DNA of 64,000 nt from Neostapfia colusana (GCA_030760725.1 JASWHV010000019.1:35405944-35469943); one strand, 5' to 3'; positions 42,301 through 55,691 are shown, counted from the stretch's first letter. Numbers and translations are program-made. The notes: generated by a model from the letters alone, not told the origin.

Positions 42301-45300
42301 AGCAAGGATGAACCCTGCTTGACCTTGCAACTATGTCATCGACGTACACCTCAACTAGGTCTCTTATTAACTCCCCAAAGGTTTTGTGCATCGCCCGCAC
42401 AAAGGTGGGGAGTGCATTCTTTAGGCCGTAAGGCATAGACACATAGCAATAAAGGCCGTCTACTGTGATGAAGGAGGTGTGCTCCTCGTCCTCCCTAGAC
42501 ATGGGGATCTGATGGAAACCCGAGTAGGCGTCTAGGAAGCACAGCATATCACAGCCTGACGTTGAGTCTACTATTTGATCTATTCTAGGGAGAGGGAATG
42601 GATCTTTGCGACATGCCTTATTGAGACTGGTGTAGTCGATGCACATCCGGAGCTTCCCGCCGGCCTTCGGGACAACGACGGGGTTCGCCAACCACCGGGG
42701 GTGGTGGACCTCCCGTATGAAGCCAGCGTCCAGCAGCTTCTTGACTTCTTCACGGATGAAGTTTTGCCGCTCGATGGACTGCTTGCTGGGCTTCTGTTGA
42801 ACCAGCCGGGCGTCGGGGAAGACTTTCAAGTGGTGCTCGATCACCTCCCTGGGGATCCCCGGTATCTGTGACGGCTGCCATGCAAACACGTCGACGTTGT
42901 GCCGGAGGAAGGTGACGAGCGCGCCTTCCTATTTGCTATCCAGGCCCCCGGCTACCCGGGTGGTCTGGGTAGCTTCGGCACCGACTTGGACGACCTTTAA
43001 GGGGACGCCGCCCTCGTCGATAGGTTGCACGCGGGGTGCTGTGGCGGAAGCATGGTGACGTGCGCTCGGGCGGAGCTGGTCCAGCTCCGTATTGCCGGGG
43101 GCTGATGCCCCAGCTGTTGCGAGCGCTTGGAGCTTCTCCAGGGCCGACACTGCAGCAGTGCGGTCCCCACGAATCCTGAGAACGCCCGTCGGTGTTGGCA
43201 TCTTCAGGACGAGGTAGCCGTAGTGGGCTACAGCCATGAACCGGTACAGAGCTGGCCTGCCGATTATGGCGTTGAAGGGGAGGTCTATCTCCGCTACGTC
43301 GAACAGAATGTACTCTGTCTGATAGCTGTCCGGAGCCCCGAAGGTCACTGGGAGGCTAATGTTGCCGTAGGTGATAACCTGTCCCGGCCCTACCCCTGAG
43401 AACGGGCTCGACGGGGTGAGCTTGGCCATCGGGACCTGCAGCTTCTGGAAAGCTGCACGGCTGATGAGGTTCAGCCCAGCTCCTCCATCTACCAAAACGT
43501 GGTACATTCTCACGTTGGCGATGGTAGGGGCTACCAGGAGCGGCAGTTGGCCGGCCTCAGCCATGTTCCTGGGGCAGTCGGTGGCGTCAAAGCTGATGGG
43601 GGTCCCCATCCACTTAAGGTGCGGTGCAGCACTTGGGAGTGGCGCCACCGATGCTACCGCTCGGCGCAGAGTCTTGACTGCGCTTCGGGACGAGGGGTCG
43701 GCGGACCCGCCGTATATGACGTAGAGCTTCTTCCGACGCTCATCGTCACTGGAGCTGGAGTCCTCATGATTGTGTGCCGCCTTCACGACACGCCGAGGCT
43801 CCTGGATCTCCTCTGGGTGGTCGATGTTGTCTGGAACATCCACCCTCTGTTCATCTTCCTTTGGACGGAAGGGCAGGGCATCTGCCCGCTGCCGCTTCCC
43901 CTTGCGGAAGCCCTCTGCGAGCCTTCGGATCTCCCGGCACTCGGCAGTAGTGTGGCGACAACTGCCGTGCACGGGGCACATATTGTCCTGATTACCTTCT
44001 GGGATCGGTGACCTTCGCTGCATCTTGTCGGGGCGCGGCCCCCGAGCCCCACTTAGCGTCGCTGCAGTGACGACTGGGGCCGTGGCCGGTGATCTTATCT
44101 TGCTTCTGCCTCGGCTCTTTGTCTTCCTGCTGCCTCCATAGGGAGTAGGACCAGATCCGGGCAGTCCTCCTGACTCGGAGGATGGCTGTGAGTGCCAGTT
44201 CCGTCCTTCGGCTGCTCTGGCGCACTTGTCCGCCAAGCTGAAGAGCTCTGAGGCATCGCGAACCTCCCTGGTCGCGAGTTTCTCAAGCATCTTCCTGTCT
44301 CGGACGCCTTGCCGGAACACCACCACCACAGAAGCATTTTGAATGTGTGGGATGGTGTTCCGCACCTGGGAGAACCGCTGGATGAAAGAGCGCAGCGACT
44401 CCCCAGGTTGTTGCTGGATGGCGTGGAGGTCGAGCTCCGTGCCAGGCCGGGTGTAGGAACTGCCGAAGTTGGCTATGAACTGCCGGCAAAGCTCTCCCCA
44501 GGAAGTTACGGAACCTTGGGGGAGGTTCATGAGCCAAGACCGGGCTGGGCCAGTCAAGGCGACAGGGAAGTAATTGGCCATGACGGCTTCATTCCCTCCT
44601 GCGGCAAGTACGGCGGTGGAGTAGATCTGGAGGAACTCCGCCGGGTTGACGCTGCCGTCGTACTTCTCGGGCAGGTGCGGCCAAAACTTGCGCGGCCACT
44701 TTGCGAAGCGAAGGTGGGGCGCGAGGGCCGCACACCCTGCCTCTGTCGCCGCAGGTTCTGGTGCCGCGAACGCTTGGTTCGCTCTGAGCACCGCGTGCCC
44801 CGGTATGGGCAAGGCTGCACCATAGGCCGGGGGCGCCATCTGCAGGACATATGACTGTGGCATATTCTGCACGGCGCAGGCCTGGGGCAGAGATCGCGTG
44901 GCGAAGGTCTGCTCTTCAGGCTGGGTCGAGGCCGACGTCATGCTGTCATCAGCCTCTTGGTAGCGACGCCTTTCTCGGTGCTGCTCGAGGTATACCCGGG
45001 CATCTTGACCCTGGCGACACCGCTCCAGCTCTGTCCTCATATCTGTCGATTGGGGCCTGGTAGAGCTGGAGTCTGCCGTTTGCTCGTCAACCAATGGTGC
45101 GCGCATCAGCGACATGACCGGTTGGCCAGAGCGTCGTCCCCGCCGAAGTCGAGGGTTTGCGGCGGCGACGACAAGATGGTCTACCTCGCGGATCCACTGC
45201 CGGGTCGCTGCCTGAGGCGCGTCCCCAGCGGGCGGATTGTACAGTAGCGCTCTCGCTGCAGCTAGCGCACCCCCACTGGGTACGCCCAGCGCTACTGAAG

Positions 45301-45475
45301 ACTTGATGCTGGTTGGAGCCTGCATTGCCGGGGTCGGCGCTGCCAGAGCCGGTTGCTGGCTCCAAGCTTGTACCGACACACTCCGTCCCGAGTGCGTCGA
45401 CATGTACTCCCCCCTGGTCGCGGTTTGCCGCAGAGGCGAGGGGGGAGAGTTCGCCGCTGAATGAAGCTTGGTCAA
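39327..45475 (-). pseudogene. gag-pol polyprotein of element G (stops, frameshift)
   Basis: The first open frame (45475-42929) carries capsid (WPRKFWPHLPEKYDG, about 44690; LTGPARSWL, about 44540), a Cys/His motif CPVHGSCRHTTAEC (about 43980-43940) and protease (VDGGAGLN, about 43495). An in-frame stop at 42929 precedes RT (YVDD near 42340). A frameshift near 42310 follows, and another in-frame stop lies at 41787. After an 80-residue acidic/Pro insert come RNase H remnants (about 41520-41280) and the second RNase H (FFDGSS, NNMAEYEAL, AQGDSQ, about 41140-40800). An in-frame TGA at 40392-40394 precedes integrase (zinc finger ending CKAC; GLDILG near 40160; VERAN near 39880; stop at 39327). The second catalytic Asp of integrase is Gly (39984-39986). 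Start chosen because it is the first ATG after the PBS in the gag frame. Not functional as read. Confidence 0.93.
41600..41786 (-). repeat. In-frame LPEVQ/LPDPQ repeat between RT and RNase H of G
   Basis: Palindromic CCTCCGGGAGGTCC-like DNA repeats encode DLPEVQ, GLPDPQ, DLPEVP and related peptides in the pol frame. The frame is kept from the RT/thumb segment into RNase H (RPVYYISEVL). Such an insert is not expected at this point of pol. Confidence 0.75.
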
Positions 45476-45511
45476 CTTCGTCGGCGGAAACTCGTCGCGC
45501 TAGGGGAAAAG

Positions 45512-45532
45512 CCCCCTACCTGGCGCGCCAAA
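45512..45532 (-). other. Primer-binding site of element G
   Basis: Minus strand just after the 5' LTR reads TTTGGCGCGCCAGGTAGGGG. Its position fits a PBS. It is not the initiator-Met type of the other elements. The primer tRNA was not determined. Confidence 0.7.
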
Positions 45533-46628
45533 TGTCGAAGTGTTCTGTCGACACTTCCCCCGGGCCTGCACTGGGCAGCCCGCGGAGGTTCTTTTTTCGG
45601 TGGGGCTAGTTCCTAGCGGAGAGCTTGCGCAGATAGACGAGTTAGTAAGAGCTTGACACGGCGAGTTTTACGTGGTTCAGGCCGCCGGAGCGTAAAACCC
45701 TACGTCCACGGCGAGCTATGGAGCTCGCTGTATTGCTTGCTGCTCAGGGCCGGAGTCCTGAGCTTGGAGGTGAGTTACAGCTTGAGAGTGTATGGCTAGC
45801 GTATGAGTTGCTAAGTGCGAACCCTTGCTATCGTCGCCTACCCGAGCCTTTTATAGTCCAACACTCGGGCAGCTTACAAGGGGGGCCGGGACCCAACAGG
45901 TGGTCCCGGGAAGATTGTCTATTTTCTACCGTATCTGCAGTTATGCCGGTAGTTGCCTCTGGTCGAAGGCTTCTGAGTCTTTATCTTTCCGCCCTGCCCA
46001 TGCCGCATGCTAGTCGTAGTGGTTGATGACGGCGCAGGCGCCATGGGATGTCTTGTCGCGGTGTTTATTGGCTGGCAGGTTCTGACACCGCTCGCCAGTC
46101 TGTGATGCGACTGGCCGCAACGGCACCTGACAGAAGCGTGCTCCGCGTCTCCGCGTCTCGGGAAGACGCGAGCCTTGAATACCTTGTACGGGGAAGGTAT
46201 GGGGCATCTTTACGCCCGCTGCCTATCGCTTGGGGGCAGGCAGCGCCGTTTTGCTGCCACATGGCGGGCCCGGAGCCCTTCTCAGAGGAGAGGAGGGCCC
46301 GTTCCGCGGGGCACGTGGAGCCTCCGGACCTCTCCCCGCGGAGGGGGAGGCTCGGCTCCTGTTGGCCACGTGGCAGGCCCGGAGCTCTCCTATGAGGAAA
46401 GGGAGGTCCGGCCCCGCTGGACGCGTGGCGCATTCGGACCTCTCTCCCGTGGAGGGGGAGGTCCGGCTTCTGTATGCCACGTGGTCGGCCCGGAGCTCTC
46501 CTCTGAGGAGAGGGAGGTCCGGCCCCGCCGGACGCGTGGCGCCTTCGGAGCTCTCCCTGCGGAGAAGGGCGAGTTCCTTAGGCATTTTACCCTGTGCGCG
46601 GGGGTACCCCATATCTCAGGTACCGACA
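45533..46628 (-). repeat. 5' LTR of element G
   Basis: TGTCGAAGTG to GTACCGACA, 1096 bp like its partner. Contains the same six-box array (about 46255-46545) and CTATAAAAG at 45856-45848. It differs from the 3' LTR by scattered single bases only. Confidence 0.95.
46255..46545. repeat. Array of CACGTGG/ACGCGTGG boxes, 5' LTR of G
   Basis: Counterpart of 36847-37140 at the same spacing; the first box has decayed to CACATGG. Located 400-690 bp upstream of the TATA box, where it could act on transcription of the element. Confidence 0.87.
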
Positions 46629-47989
46629 GTTTATTTCACAAACATGATAAAAACAGCAACTATTTCTTAGTGAGTTTAATCCCAACATAACCATGTTATA
46701 ACAGCAACATACCTCCATCATAATTCACCACTTTTCATGTCTTAACCAGCCATTAATCTTTCCCAACTTGTTCTCATGCTCACAATAACCATCTCATGAT
46801 CATATCATCTCATAACCATATAACCGAACCAAAACTCATTGTCATGACTAAACAGTCCCAAAACCAATCTCATTACCAAGACTCAACAGTCCCGAAACCA
46901 CATCCAAAGACCATACCATAACCATACCGAACATCCATACCGAATAAAATCCCAATAACCATCCCAAACCATCGCATCTAATCATGTGAGTTGGCCAGGT
47001 GCTTGTGACCGTAAGCACGGCAATCATGATAGTTTTACACTCTGCAGAGGTTGCACCACTTTACCCACAAGTTTTTGATTTTGTCACCCGTCGGCGACTG
47101 TAGAACCTCCATTATACCAGTACACAACCGTCGGTGTATGGCCAAGAGATCACAAAATAGCCTTTACAAAGGGGCTACTAGATGTATGGACTCACTAAGG
47201 TTTCACCAGCAGGCTCAAATCACAGTTCTCCCACCTACGGGCCCCCTCTTGTGCCATGCGGTTCCCAGGGAAGTCCTCTCTCGACTCCCATTCCTCGCGC
47301 CTTCCACGGTCCATAACAATCTAGCAACTTACCTAATTAGTCAGCTAAGCCGCACCCATATTTGGCCTTGTGGTGGCACTGTTTTCCTGGCATGTGCTGG
47401 CATGAACCGGTCCTTAGATCTATGGCAAGTAAACCACCATCTCATTCTAACAAATCCATGAACCAAGATTGCCTAGATCTCCCCCGATTCATGTTCATTA
47501 TCATCATCAAGTTCTTATTAACATTATTCACATGAGTGCAGTAGCTAGACATGTTCTATCTCGCTTCCCATATCCCGTAGATTAGCGAATCAAAAAGGAA
47601 AAACGACCATACCCGACTCATCAACTTCCCCGGTGACAAGGGTGGTTAACAAACCTAGTAAACTCCTATGAAAGGGTGTCCCATCAAGTTGACTCAAGCA
47701 CGCACACGTTTTTGAAAACAAAACAGTTTTAAAACATGGGATCAATATGGTCAAGGGCACTTGCCTTTTTCCTGTGATTTCTGTTGTTCAAGGATCTCAA
47801 AGTATTGGTCCTGTAGTCCTTCGTAGATGGCTTCTTGAGCTTGTCGTTCTCGGCCTTCCTCCTAGCAATGGCAGAAGGACAGATCGTCGGCTCTCTTCTG
47901 GTGACAGCGATCGTGACGGGGCTCGTCGGCGGCCTCACCGGTGGCTGAACTCCGGCGAAGGGGGTTAACTCGGCGAGTTGGGGGCTAGG

Positions 47990-50900
47990 TGTCACACCCG
48001 GTTTCTCCGAAGAACAACCGAGTGAATATCACATGTATGCCAGGATCATTTTCTCATACATGTGATGACAAATAGTGAAGCATCATTTATTACAAGCCAG
48101 GTGTCGAATATAAATATTTCTCATAAAGCATACGTCTCGATGGACGATAATAAGTTCATAACATGTAAATAAAACAGCAGCGGGATATAAATCTTGTGGG
48201 CTCCGTCACAGGCGTTGCCCGGGGGACTCCGTGAACCTAGAATCCTTCCTCGGGACCAAAGTCTTGGTCATTAAATACCACATCATTCTCTTGACCTGAG
48301 CAGCAATATAAACCAACACAAAAGCAAGTTTGAGTACCGTGTGTACTCAGCAAGTGTGGGAAAGTTATGTCATGCATGGCTAGAGCAAGGAGAGATTGAA
48401 CTCATGGTTAAAGCACTACGCAATTAATACCTATCACCTTAGCTTATTAAGCACCTACATTACTACACAGGTGAAATGGATCCCTATCCCTCAACCCATC
48501 ATCATTATCAAGTAAACATAATCTCATCTCCAATGTTAAGCTTCCCGCTTAACATCCACAACTTCCCAATTCATAAATCTCTAATCATGAATAAGTCCAA
48601 GCCGCTCTTGACCGTGAGCACGGCTGTCATGACAGTTTTGACTCTGCAGAGTTTGCACCACTGTACCCACATGTAGTGATTTCATCCCCCGTTGTTGGGT
48701 GGACTAAAAGAACCTCCATTATGCCAGTGGCCGTGAACCACATTCACACTTCCCAGGTTTGTAGCCCGGAGATCACTACGAAGCCTTTACAAAGGGATCC
48801 CGACGAGCGTGGGCCCACTGAGGTTTCACCCCTAACAGCATACAAGAGGCTCCAACCCCGCTGCAGTGGCCCCCTCTTGAGCCTTGCGGTTCATATGGTA
48901 GTCCAGCTGACACCTATTCCCCGCACCATCCAACACACCCATACTACGCCGAGGATACACCTAATTAATTGGCCAAGCTGCCCCATCTCAGCATGTGGTT
49001 GGCACGGTAAAGCCAGGTTACATGCTCCATGAACTGGTCCTTAGGATCCAGGCAAGTACTAAACACAAACCCGAGTCTCGTGCACCCAGCACCAACCAAA
49101 TCATTCAACTTGCCTCGATCCCTACCTCTACATAACTCATAATATCTCATTCAAGAGTAAAGTAAATAAATTGATGATCTCGTATCCCAATTATCCCTTT
49201 CTAAGCATGGCTAAGCATAAGCATACAAATAAATGACATGATAAAATAATTTCAAACTCAAGCTACAAGGAAACAAGGTAATGCAATTCTAGGGAAACTT
49301 CCTAGCATGGGTTTCATACTTCAATTGACAATGCAAATAATTCTATCTACACATCCTAGTATATGATCAAAGTGGTCAAGGACACTTGCCTTCTTCCTGC
49401 TGCTCTAGGAATGGAAAGTCTTGGTCTTGGAAGGGGAGAACTTGCTCTGGGGCAGGTTCTACTCATGCCAATACACATACCAAAAGAAAACAACAATCCA
49501 TAAGACATAGTTCACACTTTCACTTCATACAAACCACACATACATACCTATGAAAGTCATTCACATTTCTAAGTGTTGTGATTACTCTACATGTGTTGAT
49601 TTTTGACCTACATACACTTTTAACATATGTATATGATTTCTAACTTTTGTATTCAGATTTCTGTTTGCACACTATATATGAATTTCCAATTTGAACAAAT
49701 TATTTATATTTAATTAATACACTTCTTAGCTACCAAGTTTGCATGAAAGGTAATTCCCTACTCCAAATAGGTTTTCAGATCTTCTACCAAATCCTAAACT
49801 GATGTTTTTGGATTTGGAGACTTCATTTATCATTTTCTAATTATGCATACCTTCTTTCCTATATTTTTCAGATTTATTTTCTATGCCTAAAAGTGAGTTT
49901 TAATATTAAATAGTAGGACATATCATCTAAACAGAATAGGTTCTGATCTAAAATATTAAATAATATATTTTTGAACTTCTCCTCTGATGTGAATTAATTT
50001 AAATTTTTTTATCAGTTTTCAGAATTATTTCCTAGCCTAAAAATGTGTTTCTAGAAGTAATAAATATGAACAACACTTAGGTAGATTTCATTTCAGCCTA
50101 AAATCTATTATTAACTAATTCTAAAGTTTTCCAAGTGCTAGGAGAGTTTAAATTTGAATTTGCACATGTGTTTGCCTTACCTTTTAAATTTAAATCCTAG
50201 TCACATATTCAAATTTCTAAATTAAATATCATATAGGGTCAAAAAGATAAATCCACCCTACTCCAGGGTCTAATTTGCCATTTCATAAATTTCCAGGGGT
50301 CTAACTACACATAACAGAGGGGTTTTCCTAGTTTTTGTTATGTCCAGGGGCTAAAACTGATTTTTAAATGAATTTACACGAATTTCTGAAGTTCTAGGGG
50401 CTAGATCAGAAGTTTCTGGGGCTAGCTCGTGTTTTCCAACATCCCCAGGGGGTAGCCTGTAAGAACTCCAGCCTTTATAACACGGGGCTGATGTGGACCA
50501 TCCGATTTAAAATAGACGGCTCAGATTAGATCGCCGAACTGGTACGCGCGGGTTTTATTTCTACCATGCGATTTAGAATAGACGGCCCTCAAGGGGCCAC
50601 GTCGCCCTAGTCGTGCGCGGGCGGCACTGCCCGGCGGTGCGCGGTGGCGGGAGGCGGCGATCTTGCTGGAGATCTTCGGATTGTCGTCTATACTTCCTAA
50701 AACCTGGATTTCTTGGCATAGAACGGTAGAGGGGAGGCCGGGGATCTCACCTCGGGGTTTTTCTTGAGCTCGGAGGCCCCGGAAGGTGGTCGGCGGCGAG
50801 GTCCGATATGAAATCGTGGCGGTGCTCGCCGGAGCTGCGTCTAGAGTGCAGAACACCGGGTTTTCTTCACCTGCATGACTCCCCGGAGGCGGTGGAACAT

Positions 50901-51415
50901 GATCGACGCGTTAGATCAGAAAACCCGAGCAACGATCAAAAGAAAACGGTGATGGAAGCTTCGGTTCTCACCGGAGAGAAAAGTGCAGCGCGTTGGGGAA
51001 TTCGGCGAGTTTCTTTGCGGGAATTTCACGAGGAGAGGCGGCGGAGGATCGGTTTGGTTAAATAGCAGCGTCCGGGGCCCAAGATCGGGCTGGGGGCGCG
51101 GGTTTCCGGTGGTGGTTTGAATTCGGGTGCGAGAGAAAAGACCCGGTCGGTTGGGCTCGCGGGAGGTAAGGGATAACATGAGGGCCCCGCGTGTCAGTGA
51201 GAGGAAGAGAGGGGCGCAGGTTTGGGCTGGCGCGGGGAGATAGTGGGCCGGCTGGCGGGTTTCGGCCCACTGGCCGGTTGGGGTTTTTCTTTTTCCTTTT
51301 CTTTTCTGTTTTGATTTGAACTTGAATTCCAGTTTGAATTTGAATTTCTGCACCACATGCAATACGTCCAAAAAATTTTTAAATTCCCCTCTTTATCAGA
51401 TTTTGGGGTGTTACA
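47990..51415 (-). mobile_element. Solo LTR K (3426 bp)
   Basis: TGTCACACCCGG ... GGGGTGTTACA, flanked by CTAGG on both sides (47985-47989; 51416-51420), with no internal region. A solo LTR arises by recombination between the two LTRs of one element. It is distantly related to E and J (shared ACTCTGCAGAGT block near 48643 and CCTTTACAAAGGG near 48785) and in the same orientation. A TATA-like CTATTTAA lies at 51065-51058. 49500-50250 is AT-rich with nothing recognisable. 50520-51300 is GC-rich with unsupported ORFs. Confidence 0.93.
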
Positions 51416-51816
51416 CTAGGGCCTCTAAGTTGTCGATTTGGGAAAAGGTGTTACGGCCAAGGGGTTTTCGGTTTCTATTTAGAAAGGAATAAAGAAGAGT
51501 CCTACCCTGATTAGATTTCAAATAAGAGTCCTATTCAATTTATTTTGGATCTTAACAACTTATCTTCAATTGATTTAGGTGCGGTAGTGATACAACCCCA
51601 TGGTCTTGTCGAGCCAGGATCACGCTGAGGGGTGCTGGGTTGCACAGCACCGGATAACGCACATCAAAGATACAAAGCGGAAGCAAAGTTTTATTACATA
51701 AACGGGTTTATGAACCTTTGTACAACAAAATATGTTCCGTCTACAATCGCGGGCGTAGACTACGCATCGAGTTCACGTTCAGCCCGTGAACGTGTCCCCG
51801 CTAGCACGCACACACA

Positions 51817-53081
51817 CTAACGCGGTGGTGTGCACGACTCCCACTTGATGGGGTTCCCCTACTGGGATTCCGTCTCCTCTTCGGGAGTCCCTTCCTCATA
51901 AAACCCTGCAAAAGCTTCAAACACAAGCAGTGAGCACGATGGCTCAGCAAGACTGACCCGTCTCTACTAAACATGAAACTTCTACATGAATTGTTTTAGG
52001 GTACATGAGGTAAAAAAAGTTGCAAGGACTCGCCTAATTACTTGAACCTTACTTTAAAGTTTTAGCAGCAGATTGTGGAGAACCTTACGCTAAGGCACAT
52101 GAGAGAGCCGCAATCAAACAAGAAACAAATTTCCCTCATGTACTTTGCCCAAAGTTGAAAAGAACTTTAATTAGCTCTAAACTACAACAAGTCATTAACA
52201 AGCAAAGTATGTCTTTCAAATCAGCAACTTTTAACATGTATCTAACCTGTTCTTCCTACGTCACGGTACAGTGAACAAGTGGTACTCACTGACCACGAGG
52301 GACGGAGATTATAATCGATTTACACCTGCAGGGTTTCCCGAATAAACCGTCACGTACGCCCATACTTGATGTTGCCTACAGCAACCATCACGGACGTCGT
52401 ATGCAAGCACCTTTCACCCGTCAGCCAAGTATTGAACCGGTCCTATCGTCCCGAGCAAGAGGTCTCTGTGCGCACATCCACAGTGCCACCAGCCGATTTA
52501 CACCTCAAGCTCTCAACCTACCCTCTGAACGACAGGCAATGCCTCAATAACCAGCTACCCGAGTTACATCGGTTTCCCGGTTCCCATATAGCCGGTAGGT
52601 CTTCGGTACTGTTCTAGATTGTTCAACAGGCCCGCACACGGCTCGGTCCTCAATCGACACAAGCGGAGCTATGGCACCCAGGCCCCAAAGTCCTGCTGCC
52701 CTTATTCTCCGCTCGGTCTCATTTTTATTGCCATGTGTTTCATTTGCTACCTTTACCTGAGTGATGTGCCTCTAGCCTATTCTCGCGAGCAGTTCCAACT
52801 ACTCGACTTGTACCGAATCCTACCCTATCTTAGCATTGCAGTAGCTAAACGGGGTTTTCAATCCTAATCCCAACCCAAGGTTTTCTTGGCTATGCATTTG
52901 GGTTTCAAACAAGACTCTAATGCAAGAAGTAAGTGGTGCTCAAAGTAAGTTCTCAAAACAATAAAAGTTTAGAAAAAGGTTAATGCAAACCGGAGCTTGC
53001 CTTGCTGCTCTTGGTCGTAGGCTAGCTGCACTTCCGGAGTGACGAAGTCTATGACTTCGGGTTCCTCCTCAACCTTAGCGA
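51817..53081 (-). pseudogene. LTR ORF of element H, broken
   Basis: Segment 1 (53081-53001) is intact, 81 nt, VAKVEEEPEVIDFV, with the GCAAGC border. Segment 2 (51905-51817) keeps acceptor and phase (GFYEEGTPEEETESQ) but has a TAG in place of a Glu codon, about 45 nt in, and WES/CTP residues beyond it. Confidence 0.45.
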
Positions 53082-54165
53082 CTACATGAGATAACATGTA
53101 TATGTATCAATTTAAATGCATTTGAATTAAATTTAAACTTGTGAAGACTATAAGTATTACTAGACAAACTCAATGACTCTGAAATTCTTACTGTGGTTTG
53201 GTTACAACCTAAATAAAGACTTGGCCAAGTTTTATTTGCAGCAAAGCTCATTTGAGTCCTCTACTAATAATTATGTACTTGACCTTAATTGGAGCTCCTA
53301 GGGTGTTCTAGGGATTTTCATGGAGCAAGCCATGACTTTCTGAAAACTAGATTTTCAGAGGGTTCTAATGGAGTTGGTCTAACTTAATTTGAAAGTTCCT
53401 ACCTAAAGATATGAGCTAAACAATTTCATAGATATTCTGAAAATGTTTCTGGACATTTTCCATTTTCTCTGGAACAGTTTTATTAAACACACCATTAGGT
53501 GGATCAAATAAGCTTAAATTGATCTGAAATTTTTATGGTAGCTCAGGGATATTTTGGTGAACGCCGTAGCAGAATTTCAGAATTTTCCTCCAAAGGGTTC
53601 TCCAGTTAAGATTCTAACCAGTTTGAATTTGAAGAATTAATTCTGAAGAAATAGGGATTTTCATGAAGTGAAACTTGATTTGCTGGAAAGCACTCAGAGA
53701 GCTGAATCCAACAAAATTTGTTCACTCGATTTGGAATTTCCTAGCCAAAGTTATGTGGGTTTGAAGTTTGAACTAAACCTGAAAATCGGGAAAAGTTTAA
53801 ACCGCTGCGCGTGGGACCGGGGCTACGTGTCAACTTCTCAGTGGTCGACCCCCGGGGCTACGGAATCTTTCACACGCAGGCGCACCCGATCTGGTGCCAC
53901 AGCAAATCCCGGTTTTATAATATCTGCCGCTGGCGCGTGGGACCGGGGGCTTCGTCTACCTCCGGCCTCCCGCGCTCGGCCGCCGCGACCCCTCGCCGGA
54001 GAGCTCGCCGGTGGCCTCTGTGGTGCGCCAAACTTCATGATTTTGGCCGCCTATGCATAAATCCATCCGGGGAACACCATGCTGGGCTCAGCTCGTCATG
54101 AAATTCACCGGCACATAGTCGACGACGAGCGGCGGCTTCGAAAGAACTTCGGCCGTGTTGGCCGG

Positions 54166-54174
54166 CCTTTATAG
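54166..54174 (-). promoter_or_regulatory. Candidate TATA box in the LTR of element H
   Basis: CTATAAAGG on the minus strand inside the GC-rich block. The I copy has CTATTTATT in the same block (about 60320); A has no clear equivalent. Confidence 0.45.
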
Positions 54175-55621
54175 CACCCAAAACGATCGAGCAAAAGGCC
54201 GTAGAGCATCAGTGGACCCTAGGAAAGACTGACATGAGCTCGAAGCAGCTCGGCAGAGGTCCTAAGTAGGCTCTCACCGTGCGCCCGTTGCTCCCCGCAT
54301 AAGCCGCCGTTGGCAAGCTTCGAAATACGCCATGTACAGAGGTTCTCAATTGTGAAGCTAACTTGTGCGCCACTAAGCCTAGATCGTGTAGGAACAGTTT
54401 GAGGATCTCTAAACAACTATGGGGTGAGAATTTGGTGTTTCTGCACCCGAAGGTCAGTCTGCGCCAAGTGAAAGGGGAAACTGAAATTCGTTGCCGGTGA
54501 TCAAACACTCGGGCTGTGGTTCGGGGGTGAGACTCAACAACCCCTAACGCATCCGGGGACGCCTCAGCCTGGGCGTAACACCCTCCTGTTCGGGTTGTCC
54601 ACGGGAGCCCGAAGTGCGGCGGACTTAGGTCACCGGAAGGAACCCTCGGTAGGGTCGAGATCGTCCGAGTTCAGCCCATTTCCAGTACGGGGAAGGAGAA
54701 GGAGAGTCCATAGTACCGTTTTGCAGCTTGGAGGGAGTGGATAAGCTGTGATCTTGGGCTTTTCCCATCAACCGAGAGAGCAGCGGCGAGAGCTGCATTT
54801 CTGGCGCGAGGGAGCAGAGAAGCGAGCGGTTCTGCCTCTGATCAGGTCAGCTGCGGAGATAAGAAGGCCGCGAGGCGGTTCAGCGGCTCGGGGCGGCAAG
54901 CAGCTGCTGTCGCGGTCGATCTTTCGCCGTGGCGGCTGCTGGCTCGCGCGCAAGTAACCGAGCTCGGGCTTCAGTCGGTTGAATTTTCTGCTGAGGCTGA
55001 CAAGTAGGTCCCACCCAGGGTTTAACCTCTGAAATTAAATTTTCCCCACTGCTCTAAACAGTAGAGACCCAAATAACCTTGGTCATTTGAATTATCTACC
55101 CCTGGGCCATTTGAATTGGATAGAATTCAAATTGGGTTTGGTTTGAATACAATTTCAGCACATATGTAGTTTGAAATTCAAATAAAGTTTGAATTTGCTA
55201 AACTTAGCTCATGTCAAGATAAACTCCAAATGGAGTGAAAATTGGTGTGGGAGCTCACAAAAATGGGCTGAGTAAGAATATGCCTCCCACTCTTGAATTC
55301 ATGGGATGGAAATAGTTTGAATTTGAATTTGGGTTCAAACCACCCTCTTTCTAGTTATACCCAAAAAGACTTCAAAAAGGTTTTGAATTTGGGTGAAGTT
55401 TGGCATGGACATTCCTAGCAAGGTGTAGGAGTTTTTCATATGCCCAGCCCCTATATGATGCATGGTGGAAATGCCACTTTTGCATTTTATGAGTTTATTC
55501 TCTAATGATCATGTTGATGGTGTTTACTTGCTCTTCAAATGTATTCATCAAGTTTCTTCAAATGAAGGGTGTGTGTGGTGATGAACACTTTGAATATATG
55601 CCAAAAACTTGGGCCCTTACA

Positions 55622-55634
55622 TTCCTCCCCCCTT
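55622..55634 (-). other. Polypurine tract of element H
   Basis: AAGGGGGGAGGAA on the minus strand, identical to A and I. Confidence 0.88.
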
Positions 55635-55691
55635 AAAAGAATCTCGTCCCGAGATTATAAGGTGACAATGAGAGGGAGGACGGTGGAAAAA

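Larger units (their letters stand above)
36129..46628 (-). mobile_element. Element G: complete Tat-type Ty3/gypsy retrotransposon
   Basis: Two 1096-bp LTRs (36129-37224; 45533-46628) flanked by GTTTA target duplications (36124-36128; 46629-46633). The internal part on the minus strand has PBS, gag, protease, RT, RNase H, a second archaeal-type RNase H and integrase, followed by a 2.1 kb non-coding tail. The second RNase H and the protease motif VDGGAGLN place it in the Tat lineage (known trait of that lineage). The LTRs are nearly identical, so insertion was recent, yet pol carries several stops. It may have been mobilised by proteins from an intact relative (inference). Confidence 0.95.
35687..51587 (-). 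mobile_element. LTR J (E family), split by G and K, cut by H
   Basis: Starts TGTGACTCCCGG with no PBS on its left, so it is a solo LTR or a 3' LTR. Pieces: 35687-36128, 46629-47989 and 51416-51587, which together follow the order of 9893-12200 in E (for example the block CCTTTACAAAGGGG at 47162 and 10909). G interrupts it with duplication GTTTA, K with CTAGG, and H cuts it at 51588. Its U3, where the CACGT array would be, is not in the window. Confidence 0.87.
51588..55621 (-). repeat. 3' LTR of element H (4034 bp)
   Basis: TGATACAACC ... GGGCCCTTACA. Same layout as in A: poly(A) signal (51695-51690), two conserved segments, GC-rich variable block (about 53800-54985) with CTATAAAGG at 54174-54166 as a candidate TATA box, CTGACAAGTAGGTCCCAC at 54997, and AT-rich U3. 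Confidence 0.92.
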
